Shown: positions 47,035 through 57,928 of the stretch, piece by piece
How the letters are laid out: every line of letters starts with the position of its first letter
Position numbering within the stretch: position 1 is the first letter of the stretch
Assembly: GCA_027575765.1 (NCBI GenBank)
Contig: JANBPT010000082.1
Coordinates: forward strand, 16,866 to 80,865
DNA: 64,000 nucleotides
Direction of reading: 5' to 3'
Source of the DNA: Tieghemiomyces parasiticus
Taxonomy: Eukaryota > Kickxellomycota > Dimargaritomycetes > Dimargaritales > Dimargaritaceae
Program-made: the position numbers and the translations under genes
Notes under the pieces: model-generated
What the model saw: only the letters and a program-made list of their open reading frames with translations
Told to the model about the DNA's origin: nothing
The model's database searches: none

Positions 47035-48453
47035 CTACATGTCCTCATCATCGTCGTGGTCCCCGTCATGGTCGTAATATTCCTCACGGTGCGGCTGCTG
47101 AGGTGATGAGTCATCACCATCTACGTCCACCTCTTCCTCGTCGTCGCCCCGACCGTTGTTCCGAGATCGACTACTTTCGAGGAACCCTTGCAGATCAGGG
47201 GGGATTTCCGACATTTGGACGGACGGAGCGCCCTGGAGAGACCGCAGTTGCTCGAGGACCGACCGGCTCAGGTCCCGAAGGGACGCCGGGGTGTTCTGGT
47301 TGGCAATGTGGCCGCTGAGCGGGGGGTGCAACTGGTAATCCGGCGCAAAGAACTCGTGGTAGGCGGTCGATGGGAGTTCGTTGGGCAGGTCGGCGTCAAT
47401 GAGGACGCCCGTCTCGTAGGCCCAGCAGCGGGACACGTTGCGGATGGTGTACCCGCCACCCCCGAGGACCAGTAGGGGAACTCCGAAGGATTTCATGAAC
47501 CGCACGCAGTCCCCATGGGCCGCAATGCTCAGATTGAACCGGCCCAGCCGGTCGCAGCCCAGTGAATCGGCGCCGCATTGAAGCACCACCGCGCTAGGGT
47601 CAAAATTGGCCATGACCGACCGCATCACCGTACGAAATAGGGTACGGTATTCGGCGTCCTCGATGCCGTCTCGTAGCGGCACGTTGACCGTAAACCGCTG
47701 GCCGGGTCCGTTGCCCCGCTCCTCCAGCCGTCCGGTCCCGGGAAAAAACTCGCCGTCGTACATATGGAAACTGACCGTCATGACGCGATCAGTGGAATAG
47801 AACGCCTCTTGGACGCCATCACCGTGGTGGACGTCGCAGTCAATATAGACCACGCGGGGGTGGAACCGAAGCATCTGCAGAATGGCTAGCACAATGTCGT
47901 TCACATAGCAGAACCCCGAGGCCTCGGCCTTCTTGGCGTGGTGCAGGCCGCCAGACCAGTTGACTGCAATGTCGGCGTCTCCGCTCAGCAGCCGCCGCGC
48001 CGCCTCCAACGACGCACCAGCATACCGTCGTGAAAAATCGTAGATACCTGCAAACACCGGGCAGTCGTCGCCGATGTTAAATTGTCCAAAGGTCTTGGTA
48101 AGGGCCGTAACGTTCTCCGGGGTGACCCGCGACAGGAACTCCACGTAGTCCTCGGCGTGAAAATCGCGTAGTTCTTCTGCTGTGGCCCGCCGCGTGTCGT
48201 ACACGTCCAGGTGCCGGTACATTCCATATCCCATCACTAGGTGATTGGTCAACGCCAGCCGGTGCGGCTTCATAGGGTGCTTCTCGCCATAGTGGAAATT
48301 AGCCACCTGCTCGTCATGAAAGTAGGCTACCCGTGGTCGCGCGCCGTGGCTAAAGGAATTTGTAAAGGCCACCGGTGGGGGCTGATGGGCACTACCCCGC
48401 AGTCGAGCTGAGCGGGACCCCGTGGCAGTGTGAATGGTGGCCCCACGGTCCAT
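47035..48453 (-). CDS. HOS2: Class I histone deacetylase, HOS2/HDAC3 clade, 472 aa
   Basis: This zinc-dependent lysine deacetylase acts in the nucleus; Hos2 is the catalytic subunit of Set3-type complexes in yeast. The core starts [28 protein letters not shown]. Catalytic signatures are [10 protein letters not shown] (about residue 171), [16 protein letters not shown] (about 201, zinc ligands Asp and His), [26 protein letters not shown] (zinc Asp) and [33 protein letters not shown] and PDYQLHP favour the HDAC3/Hos2 clade over Rpd3. The C-terminal tail is very acidic ([12 protein letters not shown] and a final DHDDDEDM). The frame is open a further 24 codons upstream to a TTG; I start at the first ATG (48453), giving a short basic Gly/Arg-rich head. 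An extra 5' exon is possible because CTTCAG, with a CTAAC upstream, lies just before that region. Confidence 0.92.
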   Translation of the reverse strand: MDRGATIHTATGSRSARLRGSAHQPPPVAFTNSFSHGARPRVAYFHDEQVANFHYGEKHPMKPHRLALTNHLVMGYGMYRHLDVYDTRRATAEELRDFHAEDYVEFLSRVTPENVTALTKTFGQFNIGDDCPVFAGIYDFSRRYAGASLEAARRLLSGDADIAVNWSGGLHHAKKAEASGFCYVNDIVLAILQMLRFHPRVVYIDCDVHHGDGVQEAFYSTDRVMTVSFHMYDGEFFPGTGRLEERGNGPGQRFTVNVPLRDGIEDAEYRTLFRTVMRSVMANFDPSAVVLQCGADSLGCDRLGRFNLSIAAHGDCVRFMKSFGVPLLVLGGGGYTIRNVSRCWAYETGVLIDADLPNELPSTAYHEFFAPDYQLHPPLSGHIANQNTPASLRDLSRSVLEQLRSLQGAPSVQMSEIPPDLQGFLESSRSRNNGRGDDEEEVDVDGDDSSPQQPHREEYYDHDGDHDDDEDM

Positions 48454-49332
48454 AAGATGGAATGTCGACAAGGAGCCAGGGATGCTGCCGTTCGGCGAAG
48501 ACGCGCTGGGGGTGGTCGTTATCAATGGGCGCCTGAAGCTCAGGATTCGTTAGGAGGCAAGTTTCGTCAAGGGTAAGATTAGCGCTTGCATGATTAAAGT
48601 AGGATATTAACAAGTAACACGTAGAGAAATGCGGAGAGCCAATTCATCGCTCACCTCCCCCCAATGAACTGTGAACGGGAGAGGACTACCCCTCCTCTGG
48701 TTATTGGTGGCCGACGCGTTGGCTGGGATTACCAAGACATTACTCATCTACACGCGTGCAGCTCCACTAAGTTCAAGAGCTTAATCCGTAGGATCACTCA
48801 CGATACTGGCATTACCATTACCGTTGCAGTTGTAGGAGCGGAGGCAAGGTAATAGGTTGAAAGCTTTCTACAAGTGGTTATGGATTGTTTGGTACGCTGG
48901 ATATATATATATATATTAACTTCTTATCTCTTCCTCGTGTAGAGTTTTTTGCTAATAAGCCATGCGATATCTATTTACTTCGTCACACGCTTTCGCAAAA
49001 TACTACTCTACACCAGTCAACATTTAATGTTAGTTGCCAAAATACCAATAGATGTTTGCCGCGTCGTAGGCAGTAGCCGTACGCCCCTTTTACCCAAGAA
49101 TACGGTACTCTAGTACCGACTCCGGGCTAGCTTAGGCTTCCAGTCGAGCGGATGCGTCTCCTCGGTCTGGCAGTGGGTAGGGAGGTAATTAAAGATAAAG
49201 TTGCGTTGGCGGCGTTAAAAGTTGGTAGGTCAAAATAGCATGGTCAGTTGGAAGTGCCTCCAAACCCAACCAACCTGAAAATACGCGGGTGACCGTCAAC
49301 GTTTAAACCTAACCGCAACTGTTCGATTACGT
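48454..49332. other. Intergenic region between PRP46 and HOS2 (HOS2 promoter)
   Basis: It contains the HOS2 5' region and the PRP46 3' region, both on the minus strand. A TA microsatellite lies at about 48898-48916. Possible 5' non-coding or small coding exons of HOS2 may lie at 48530-48760, but I could not build one with consistent phase. Confidence 0.45.
48898..48916. repeat. TA-dinucleotide microsatellite
   Basis: A near-perfect run of TA units in the spacer between PRP46 and HOS2. No gene overlaps it. Confidence 0.75.
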
Positions 49333-50677
49333 TTAGAAACTTACCGCACTGTCGTCTTCTTTCCAGATTTTGATGGTCTTGTCGGCTTCGCCGGTGATCA
49401 GGCGCAGCCCGGTCTGGTCGAAAGTAGAAGTAAAGATTCCGGCCTCGCTATCGAGGGATCCGGGCTGGACTTGGGATTCAAGGGATTGGAAGTTGTGGCC
49501 AGTCTTCCAGTCCCAAAAATTCATAGACCCATTGTCACCGCCGGACACCATGACGCCGTCGGTGTTAACAGCCAACGTATTGACGATGGCGCGGTGACCT
49601 TCGAAGTTCTGCATCAAGGTACCCTCGGGACATTTCCACTGTCGGATGCTATCGGCGCTAGCGCTGGCGAAGGCAAACTGCGTGGGATGCACGGCCAGTG
49701 CCCGCACCGATTTTTTGTGGTGCGTGAGGACGGACATGGTCTTGCCTGCCGCCAGGTCCCACAGCCGTATCGTTGAGTCCATCGATCCCGTCAGGACCTG
49801 TGGGTCGGCCTCCTGGCACTTGACGTCCGTCACGGTACTCTTGTGGCCCGAGAGCACGTGGATAGCCTGCTTGGTTCGCATGTCCCACACCCGGGCGGTG
49901 GCGTCGCGGCCAGCGGTAACTAGAACGTCGAGTACCGGATGGAGGGCCAACGAGAATACGGCGCTGAGGTGGCCGTGGTAGTGGCGGATCACTTTGTTAC
50001 TCTCGAGGTCCCAGCACTTGACCATTTTGTCCTCGCCGCACGAGAACATGTATGGATGGCGCGGGGAGACCGCCAGTCCTCGCACTGGTGAGATATGACC
50101 CGTGAGCGTCAGCTTGAGGGTACCAGAGGCCAGGTCCCAGATCTGAGCAGGTCAATGGTGGAAGAGCAGGGGGAGGTGTAGTCAAGTTTAGGGAGTGGAA
50201 TGGTCGATATAGTACCAAGCTATAGTGCGTGCCCTGCCAATCTCCTTGGCGCTAATGAGTATCCGTTTGGACAGCCTCGTCCCGCGTTGCTTACCTTGAT
50301 GGTCCGATCGCCAGCGCCGGTCGCGAACCACTTGTTACCGGGTTCCACGGCGATACACCGCACCCAGCCGAGGTGTCCGCTGATGACCTGTATAATGTGG
50401 GGCCAGAGAGGAGCAACGGTTTAGGTAACAGGTCAGTGACAGTTGGGGATGCGCTCCAATCAGGACGACGTTGGGGGGGGGGGCAAAGTGATAGATGCGT
50501 CTTGCTCGGGGCTTGACGTTTGAATTCTGGGCCCTGACACGTCACGGGTGTACCAAGTGAATTGAGAAGGGAGTAACTTACCCTCATCAGTTTCCATGGC
50601 GCATGCCATTCGGGGCGCACAGCTCGAATCTGCGTGGGCCGCGTTGTTGTCAATGTAAGGCTGTTGTCCTTGGGCAT
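49333..50677 (-). CDS. PRP46: WD40 splicing factor PRP46/PLRG1, 3 exons, N terminus possibly incomplete
   Basis: Prp46 (human PLRG1, plant PRL1) is a WD40 subunit of the NineTeen-associated core of the spliceosome. Exons are 50677-50582, 50387-50295 and 50142-49333, giving 332 aa, all GT-AG and phase 0. Diagnostic blocks are [42 protein letters not shown]-type [85 protein letters not shown] and [13 protein letters not shown]. Seven repeats are present. Relatives carry more than 100 residues before the PEWHAPWKL motif, while this model has about 20, so either the N-terminal part is short here or an upstream exon was missed. The ATG at 50677 is the first in frame. The gene is divergent from HCS1. 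Confidence 0.92.
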
Positions 50678-51371
50678 GGCGTCAAGATTGGCGTTGAATG
50701 TGCACGGTAAAGTGATGAAACCGCAGCTGGGAAGCTAATTCGTGGCTGGACAGTATTAAACGTGTGGAATGAAGAGTGAGGCGTGCGCCCGATGGGTAAG
50801 CGCGAGGACGCAGACAGTAAATGGCAACGCGTGCTGGACTGGGCTGGTGGCTTTATAAAAAAACTGCAAGGTACAGGTGCTGGTGGTGAGGCCCGGCAAC
50901 TCGGCCCAGTGGCTTCTGCTGCGTGCACTGGTGCGGTTTAACGGCCGCCTCCTACGAGATACGCGATTGTGCTACCTCATGTGACGTTGTTGCTTTAAAG
51001 GGATAGTGACCATATCCTTGAACACATGTATTATTGCTCAGGGGTATCTAGTAAAACATGCTTAGCAGCATCAACCCGCGCTAGCAATTGGACTGTGTAG
51101 AGCTCGGCCACAGCCACCCCAGGGCCCCGTATGGGGCAGTCGGGGCAGTGGTTTGACTCCATGCTTGCCGCACCCTCCGGCGGTAGAGCCGACGCCGTAC
51201 CTGTCCCCACCTTCAACGAGGGACGAATGTGAGAGATTCCTCGGGACCAAGTCGTTAACTCCAGGGGTGGATAGGGCACAAGCTGCTACCGACATCACCT
51301 CATTCGTTCACCCCATCCCCTTACCTACTTTCCCCAATTAGGCATCTGTCGTTGCTCGCATCCGTTTAGGC
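50678..51371. promoter_or_regulatory. Divergent promoter region, PRP46 / HCS1
   Basis: The interval separates two genes transcribed away from each other and must contain both promoters. It may also hold a missing 5' exon of PRP46. TTTATAAAAAAA at about 50852-50863 could be AT-rich promoter sequence in either direction. A pyrimidine-rich leader precedes HCS1 (about 51290-51350). Confidence 0.45.
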
Positions 51372-53761
51372 ATGGTCAGTCCCTGGAGTTTCGTTTGCCA
51401 CCACGCTGCCCTGGTCGACCGGGAACGGGCCGAGGAATTAGAAACTACCTCGCAGGTCCTTCAGACCTGGTCCCCCCTCCAACTGCAGAAGCTCGGGTTT
51501 GCCCTCATCGGTCTCCATGTCACCGGTATGCGTACCGGACTAGGTGGTCGCACCCTAATCGACCTCGAGACTTTGTACGGCGGTCCGCTACCACCGCACC
51601 AGATTCGTACCGGTGACATTGTGTCCCTTGAAGCCTCGCACGCCGACCAGGTCAACAAAACAGCTAAGCATGCCAGTAAATCGGCGGTGGCCACGGAAAG
51701 CGGTGCTTCCCGGCTGGTATCCGGCGTGGTCTACCGTATCCGCGAGGGAAAAATTATTGTGTCCACCGCCGACGAAATCCCGGCCGGCTGGAATGATCGG
51801 TGTACCATTAAGCGACTGGCCAATGACGTGACGTACAAACGTATTCTGATGGCCCTGGCCACCGTGGCACAAAAGTGTCCCCAGGTGGCCGCCGGGTCCG
51901 GCACACCGGGCGGTGGTGACAGTTTAGTCCAAAAACTACGGACAGGATCAAGCTACCCAGGTGACATTTCTACCACCCTGACTGGGGTACTGCTTGGCGA
52001 CCGGGAACCGACTTTTACGCTTCCTGGGCCAACAGGCCGGACCGTAGCGGCCGGTCGGCTGACCGAGGACACTCTGCAATCGTTGGACGTGGAATGGTTG
52101 GACCCCGGCCTTAATGCCTCACAAAAAGCCGCTGTCCGGTTCGCCTTAGGCGCTGACCACCTCGCACTGGTCCACGGTCCCCCGGGTACGGGCAAGACCT
52201 ACACCCTTGTGGAAATCATCCGCCAGCTCATCCGCGACCCGGATCGCCGCGTGCTCGTCTGCGGTCCATCCAACATCGCAGTTGACAACCTGGTCGAACG
52301 GCTGGCCCGCCACCGTGTCCCGCTCGTACGGTTGGGCCACCCTGCCCGTGTGCTTCCCTCGGTGGTCGATCACACGCTAGATGTTGCCCTCAAGTACTCA
52401 GACCAGGGTAAGCTAATCCAGGACGTGCGTCAGGATATGGACGGCATACTAGAGCGCATCGCCAAGAGCAAGCGGCGCGCCGAAAAGTTCGACCTCCAGC
52501 GGGACCTTCGGGAACTGCGTAAGGAATTCAAAGTACGCGAGCGCCGTGCCGTCACCGAATACCTTCAGACCTGCCGCGTGGTCCTGTCGACGCTAAACGG
52601 GTAAGTCCATTGTGTGGCTATCTGAAGGGGGTATATATTCAAAAAGTATGGAGGGTTGCCTGGCGTATTCACAATGTTAAGTAGTATCCCCTTCTCCACC
52701 CCTTACCTTTCGTCGAATCTAATCCCGTACTTACTAGCGCCGGGAGCCCCCAGCTGGACCGGGAAATCTTTGACGTGGTGATCATTGACGAGGCCACCCA
52801 GGCCCTTGAAGGAGAGTGCTGGATTGCAGCGTTGAAGGGTCATAAGCTGATTCTAGCCGGGGATCATCTGCAGCTACCCCCGACGATCAAATCAGCCACG
52901 GATTTTCCCGTTTTCCGACCACCAGAAAAAACCGATGCCCGCAAGGATGGCTCTCCGATTACAACCAGTAGCCACTTGGGGGGCACCTTAAGACTCACCG
53001 GTCTGGACATCACGCTGTTTGACCGCATGCTAGCCACATACGGCGCGGCCGTCAAGCGGATGCTGACCGTGCAGTACCGCATGCACAAGGACATTATGCA
53101 CTACTCCTCCCAGATGCTTTACGGTGGGCAGCTTACGGCTCACCCTTCTGTCGTGTCTCACTTACTGATAGACCTGGACGACGTGAAAGACACCGATGTC
53201 ACCCGTGTTCCGCTGCTCATGATCGACACCACTGGGTGTAGCATGCTGGAGCAGGTTGAAGAGGTAGGCGAGACCGGGGGTGACGTTGGTCAGAGCAGCA
53301 CTACTGATTCAAAACGGCGAGGGGCACTTGCCTGGTTAGACACCGAGAGTAAGCTCAACTCGGATGAGGCCGAGTTGGTGGTCAAGCACCTCGCCGCCCT
53401 AGTCAGCGAAGGCGGGCTTGCGCCAGCGGACATTGCCGTCATCTCACCGTACAACGCTCAAGTCCGTCTCTTGACCACACTCCTCAAATCCGTCTATCCA
53501 GACCTGGAAATTGGGTCGATCGACGGATTCCAAGGCCGCGAGAAGGAGGCCATCATCCTGTCCCTGGTACGGTCGAATGACGAGGGCGAGATTGGTTTTC
53601 TTGCCGATTACCGCCGACTCAACGTGGCGATCACCAGACCCAAGCGCCATCTCTGCATCATTGGGGATAGCGAGACATTGGGGAAGCACAATGCGTTCCT
53701 GCGGGGGCTATGTGAATGGGTGGAGGAAAGCGGCGAAGTCCAATGTGCCGAGTACTACTAG
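51372..53761 (+). CDS. HCS1: SF1B helicase HCS1/IGHMBP2-type, 2 exons, 750 aa
   Basis: This is a 5'-to-3' superfamily 1 helicase related to yeast Hcs1 (DNA polymerase alpha-associated helicase A) and human IGHMBP2. Exons are 51372-52600 and 52738-53761, joined GG|C to give NG-AGSPQLDRE. The N-terminal beta-barrel part includes GGRTLIDLETLYGGPLPPHQIRTGD. Helicase motifs in order are VHGPPGTGKTYTLVE (Walker A, about residue 268), GPSNIAVDNLVERL (Ia), DVVIIDEATQALE (II, about 425), LILAGDHLQLPPTIKS (III), LTVQYRMHKDIM (IV), GSIDGFQGREKEAIILSLVRSN (V) and LNVAITRPKRHLCIIGD (VI). No R3H or zinc finger follows, as in the fungal Hcs1 form rather than the animal one. Length is near the family norm. 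A further in-frame 5' exon is possible because a pyrimidine tract and CAATTAG lie just before the start. Confidence 0.93.
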
Positions 53762-54895
53762 TGGCTGGAAGGCAAAGGTAGTATCATCCGTTGCGTGCCG
53801 TTCATGGCGGCGAGGTTGGTGAACAGATCAAGTGAAAATTGCTTTACTTCCCACCCGGGGCTCTAACAGAGTCGCTCGGGATCGACCTCTCACCTCATTA
53901 AACTATACGAAAACTGTGCTCACTCTACCCTGGTCAATAGAATTACAAGGTATTGACTGCCAAGTAATAGCGGTCACCGATAGCCCTGGACTAGTTGTAA
54001 AAATGTCGGCATGGATCAACCTAATAGCGCGCAGTCCATTTCGAGGTGGCTAGTATAGTCGCCTAAATACTACCGGTACTATTCGTAGCTATGATAGAGC
54101 ACCTTCTCCGATCGGGAATCTGTCATATACCTTATACTCTAAATCGTAATTTACACAGTGGGAATATGGTACGGCCCCAGGGGTACTGAAACCCGTGTTC
54201 GATTGCCGATGCAATGGGTGTTGAAGGAAAGTGAATTATAAATGAAACTGTGTCAGTTAAATCTTTGATCGCTCAACCTCCCCTCCTTCCATTCTGATGA
54301 CCCTCCATACCCCCTTCTACAACTAGCAGTCGCTATAACATGCGTCACACGCAGGACGCATTAAACTAACCTCCCTCCTCCTCCCCCCTACCCTCACCCA
54401 CGGATCTACGGGTTTGGCTACGGCCCAACAATCATAAGGATTGATCACGGGTATAGGAACGAATGAGTGGAAGAGGAAAGGGCCCGGTTTTGGATAAACA
54501 TCTTTTTATGTTGATTGCGGACGATCACTATCGAGAAACTGATTCGGCATGAGTGCCAATCTAATTGACAACGCTGACAGCTTCCCGTCTTTGCTCGCTC
54601 CCTTAAATCCAACTCATCATTTAACTCCGTAGGACTGAAATAATACGGCATAGGCCAAAGTGCGTACATATTTGGTTTTAGTCGCATTCAGGGTCCAGTA
54701 TAAAAGCGAGAGCTTTATCTCCGCTTTCTATTACTCAATACCAAGTCTATTACAGGACTATCCTTCACCCCCTTGTAGCGTAGCTGCATTACTATCTCTA
54801 ATCAACTTACAGAGGCGACTGTCGATTTTTTTAATCTCAATCACCTATACTACCCTGGTGCTCTTTCGTATTACTACTCCGACGTCTTGACCACC
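53762..54895. other. Intergenic region between HCS1 and a small secreted protein
   Basis: No gene visible. AT-rich in its right half, with the TATA candidate described separately. Confidence 0.45.
54699..54705 (+). promoter_or_regulatory. Candidate TATA box for the small secreted protein at 54896
   Basis: TATAAAA lies 191 nt upstream of the ATG in a CT- and AT-rich leader. Confidence 0.4.
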
Positions 54896-55189
54896 ATGCA
54901 CTACTCTACCTTTGCCCTTGTTGCCGCTGCCGTTTCCCTGGCCACCGTATTGGCCAATCCCCAGCCACCGGTCTTGAATATCCCGGCTCTTGCCGCGAAT
55001 TCGCGTTCCGAGCTGCGCCCCGCGGACAGAAGACGCTCCCCGACAACAGTCTATGAACCGGCCAAAGCTAAGGCTACTAGCGATACCTTCACCTTCCGTT
55101 ACCGTGGCGGCCTGCAGGTTATAGAATACACTGACCAGTTTTCTGAAGAAGATGATGATGATGATCATTCTGGAAAACACGACGACTGA
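54896..55189 (+). CDS. Small acidic-tailed secreted protein, 97 aa
   Basis: I do not recognise it. The ATG at 54896 (in frame with, and nine bases after, a TTG) opens a signal peptide (MHYSTFALVAAAVSLATVLA, cleavage likely before NPQPP). The mature part is about 77 residues without cysteine, rich in Arg/Ala/Lys in the middle (LRPADRRRS, possible Kex2-like processing after RRR), with a short FTFRYRGGLQVIEYTDQF segment that could form strands and a strongly acidic tail (SEEDDDDDHSGKHDD). The tail is encoded by a GAT-repeat. A TATAAAA box upstream and AATAAA downstream (55345) support a transcribed unit. It could be a secreted peptide or an effector candidate. Confidence 0.65.
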   Translation: MHYSTFALVAAAVSLATVLANPQPPVLNIPALAANSRSELRPADRRRSPTTVYEPAKAKATSDTFTFRYRGGLQVIEYTDQFSEEDDDDDHSGKHDD

Positions 55190-55344
55190 TTATGGCAGCA
55201 AGAATGGCATGAAGGTCCTCATCTGAAGTCGTCGGTAGGTACTGCCCATAGGGTTATCTATTGCGAGCCCTGGTGCCTATGTACCTGCGGCGGCTAGGCG
55301 CACGGGTCGTCTGGGGAAGTACATCTCATTCTATAATATTTTAT

Positions 55345-55350
55345 AATAAA
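55345..55350 (+). terminator. Candidate polyadenylation signal for the 97-aa secreted protein
   Basis: AATAAA lies about 155 nt after the stop in an AT-rich run (TATAATATTTTATAATAAA). Confidence 0.4.
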
Positions 55351-56534
55351 TTCAATAGGTATTTTCTTGAAACCTCCTGTAGTGCATGACTACCGATTGA
55401 GGATAACGGGCAACAACTGTAAAAACTTACGTTTGGCATGCTGCTAAAAGCATAAACATGGTGGCATACAGCTGCATTCGGGACGGATATGCCGACTTGT
55501 TCGCGCGATTTGACAGCACAGCACTGGGCAGAACACTAGCCACCATAACCCGCTAAAAGTACGCGGGCAAGGAGAGGGAAACCTTATTAGGCCCCGCACA
55601 TACTTTCAGACCTGCGAGCAGTGGTCACTTTATCAATGGGCCTTATCATGTGAGTATCTTGATGGTTCAGCTAACACTGCAGTATCCGATCAGACTCGTA
55701 TGAGCTCCCCTTGCTTACCATTCAAGGGAAAGGTACATGTTTTCGGGTGACATACTATTATTAATGAGTATCTCCAATCTAGCGACCCAAATGTCCCAAA
55801 AATGCGTAACGTGTGATTAAACACCATGCCGGTGAGCCTCTTTAGTGTACACCGACTGCCAGTGGCATTTAATCAGACAAAAGTTCACTTTACCGAGAAA
55901 AGAGAGTAGCTTAAGATGTGCTTCGTGATATACATTGCCCCCCCCCGCTGCTACCTAAATATTAGACGGAGTCCAATGCGCATCAAGATCCACCATGTCT
56001 CAGCCCCTCTCGGAATTTGCGTGCTAGTGAGGCAGACCACGCCACTGCCTTCTTCTTCCTCAAGGATAATCACTTAATCTACCAAGGTCATAGGTACAGA
56101 TCAACCACCGCACTCAAAGGATCAGCCCTACTATGCCAATCGGTAAAGGCGATAGGGGATCTCACCGCCTCTCCCCCACTCCACCATACATCTCCTACCC
56201 TCCCTACCTCCTCATCTGGGGGTGACTACCACCCCACAGCCACCCGAACCACATCCTCTCCACAGCGGTGATACTTTTTATCTTAAGCTGGATACAAGAA
56301 GGCCTTTCTACACACACATAAGAGTTACAGCTATTATGCGACGTTAAATAAACTGCTTCCTCCTCCTCCTCCCCCGAGCGACCATCATGCCCCTTCCGCA
56401 ATGCCGTGTGGCAACGTTCCAGCCCTCTCCTTTAGTCAACTATTACGGTAGAAAATGAAAAAAAATATCAGTGAAATCGACAACGTGAAATCCAGGCCCT
56501 GAAATTGAGTAACCTAGAGACCGGTACGAGGTTA

Positions 56535-56540
56535 TTTATT
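56535..56540 (-). terminator. Candidate polyadenylation signal for the mitochondrial carrier gene
   Basis: TTTATT on the plus strand is AATAAA on the minus strand, about 220 nt past the carrier stop, inside a TTATTTATTTATA stretch. Confidence 0.35.
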
Positions 56541-56758
56541 TATACCCGCGCAAGGCGTGCTTAAGAGTCCAGATAAAGACGGAGGTCCAAGGCCGATCGC
56601 GCATTCCGCAAAAACTAGGAGAGAAGGTGTATTGCAATATGCATTGGCACTCTCCATCCTGGGCACGAAGCTAAGCTTGACCGTGCTAGTACGCAGTGGG
56701 AGAGCCGCTTTAGTCGGTTATTTAATTACATTGTATATCGTGAACAGTCAAACGGCGC

Positions 56759-57928
56759 TTAACATACGTGGTTGAGAAGGGACATGGCTGTCTCGTACCC
56801 AGCAAAACATGCTGCGTTGGCCGGGAAAGCGCGCAGCATGACGGGACCGATTCCGCGGTAGAGTGCCCGCCAGCCCTCGGTTCGTATCAGGTGCCGAGCG
56901 ACGTCGCGGATACCGCGCGGATACGTCCCAGGTGGCGCCGTTTGTAGGCGCGACTTGAGGGTGTCGATAGGCATGGTCACGGACCAGTCCGCAATCCCTG
57001 CCATGCCACCGGCGAGAAGCACAGTGACCGGCAGCGGGATGAGTCGGTCGGTACCATCAGGTCCGCCCCCGGTAGCGAGATTCCGGCGCACGGTCTCGTA
57101 GGCCGTAAAGTAAACGGCACACCCAGGGGCGTCGCGAAGCAAGGCCGCACCAGTCCCACGCAGGAGTCCCCGAAAACCCTCGGTCCGGTAAACGTGGCGA
57201 ACAATGGCCCAAGCCCCGAGACGGCCGCCCTTGGCCGCGGCCGAGGCAGCCGATAGGTCGGCTGGAGCCGATGGTGTGCCTTGGACTTGGAGGAGCACCT
57301 TGATACGTTCACCCGGGCCGATAAGGAGAACTGTAAACATACTCGAGAAGGCCCCTGCGGCAGCGATAGCCGGTATTCCGAGACTGTCCTTATCTAGCGG
57401 TCGTGTCCACCCGGCGGTCAGCGACGATGATGTAGCGCTGGGCGGTGGTACTAGAAATTCCTGAAAAGCGCGGACAGACCGGAGCCCAAGATCGTAGGCC
57501 CAGAACGACACGGCGTTGATTGGGGCCGCTCCCAGAACCGGTGGGACTACGCCACGGTAGAGACCGCGAAGACCCTCTGTGCGGATAATGTGTCGGCAGA
57601 GGGAGAGGGCGGAGACGGTCGGCGGCTTGGCCGTTGCTGGTAGTGAGGGCGGCGACGTCGCCTTGCCCAGATTTACAGCGGCCGTGACGGCACCCTGGGT
57701 AAATGTTTGCAAACGTACCTTGAGGAGGTCGAACGGGTGGCCCGCCAGGACGAGGCAGGTGCCGCCCACTCCCCCGGCAGCGAATGACTTCCAGGCGGCA
57801 GTGTTGGTGCCAAGTGGCAGTGGTGCTAATTCGGGTGAGGTTGACGGGTCGGGAAATATGGCGCCTGTGCTTAGCTCGATCAGGTCCGGGGAGTCATTGG
57901 TGACCGATGACAACTGTGATTCGGCCAT
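56759..57928 (-). CDS. Mitochondrial carrier, carnitine/acylcarnitine type, 389 aa
   Basis: This SLC25-family inner-membrane carrier most resembles carnitine/acylcarnitine carriers (yeast Crc1), which exchange acylcarnitine for carnitine to feed beta-oxidation. The ATG at 57928 starts a soluble head of about 45 residues. Three repeats follow with the signature PX[D/E]XX[K/R]: HPFDLLKVRLQTF, GPGERIKVLLQVQG and MPIDTLKSRLQTA. The GERIKVLLQ form in repeat 2 is characteristic of acylcarnitine carriers, and repeat 3 continues TAPPGTYPRGIRDV. The typical FAAGGVGGTCLVLAGHPFD start is present. EGLRGLYRG, EGFRGLLRG and EGWRALYRG complete the repeats. It is about 80 residues longer than typical because of the head and loop inserts after repeats 1 and 2. 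No intron. Substrate is inferred by family. Confidence 0.9.
   Translation of the reverse strand: MAESQLSSVTNDSPDLIELSTGAIFPDPSTSPELAPLPLGTNTAAWKSFAAGGVGGTCLVLAGHPFDLLKVRLQTFTQGAVTAAVNLGKATSPPSLPATAKPPTVSALSLCRHIIRTEGLRGLYRGVVPPVLGAAPINAVSFWAYDLGLRSVRAFQEFLVPPPSATSSSLTAGWTRPLDKDSLGIPAIAAAGAFSSMFTVLLIGPGERIKVLLQVQGTPSAPADLSAASAAAKGGRLGAWAIVRHVYRTEGFRGLLRGTGAALLRDAPGCAVYFTAYETVRRNLATGGGPDGTDRLIPLPVTVLLAGGMAGIADWSVTMPIDTLKSRLQTAPPGTYPRGIRDVARHLIRTEGWRALYRGIGPVMLRAFPANAACFAGYETAMSLLNHVC

Larger units (their letters stand above)
55190..56758. other. Convergent intergenic region, small secreted protein / mitochondrial carrier
   Basis: No gene visible; only short frames. It includes a run of nine C at about 55938-55946 and CT-rich patches (about 56160-56220 and 56355-56380). 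Confidence 0.45.
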
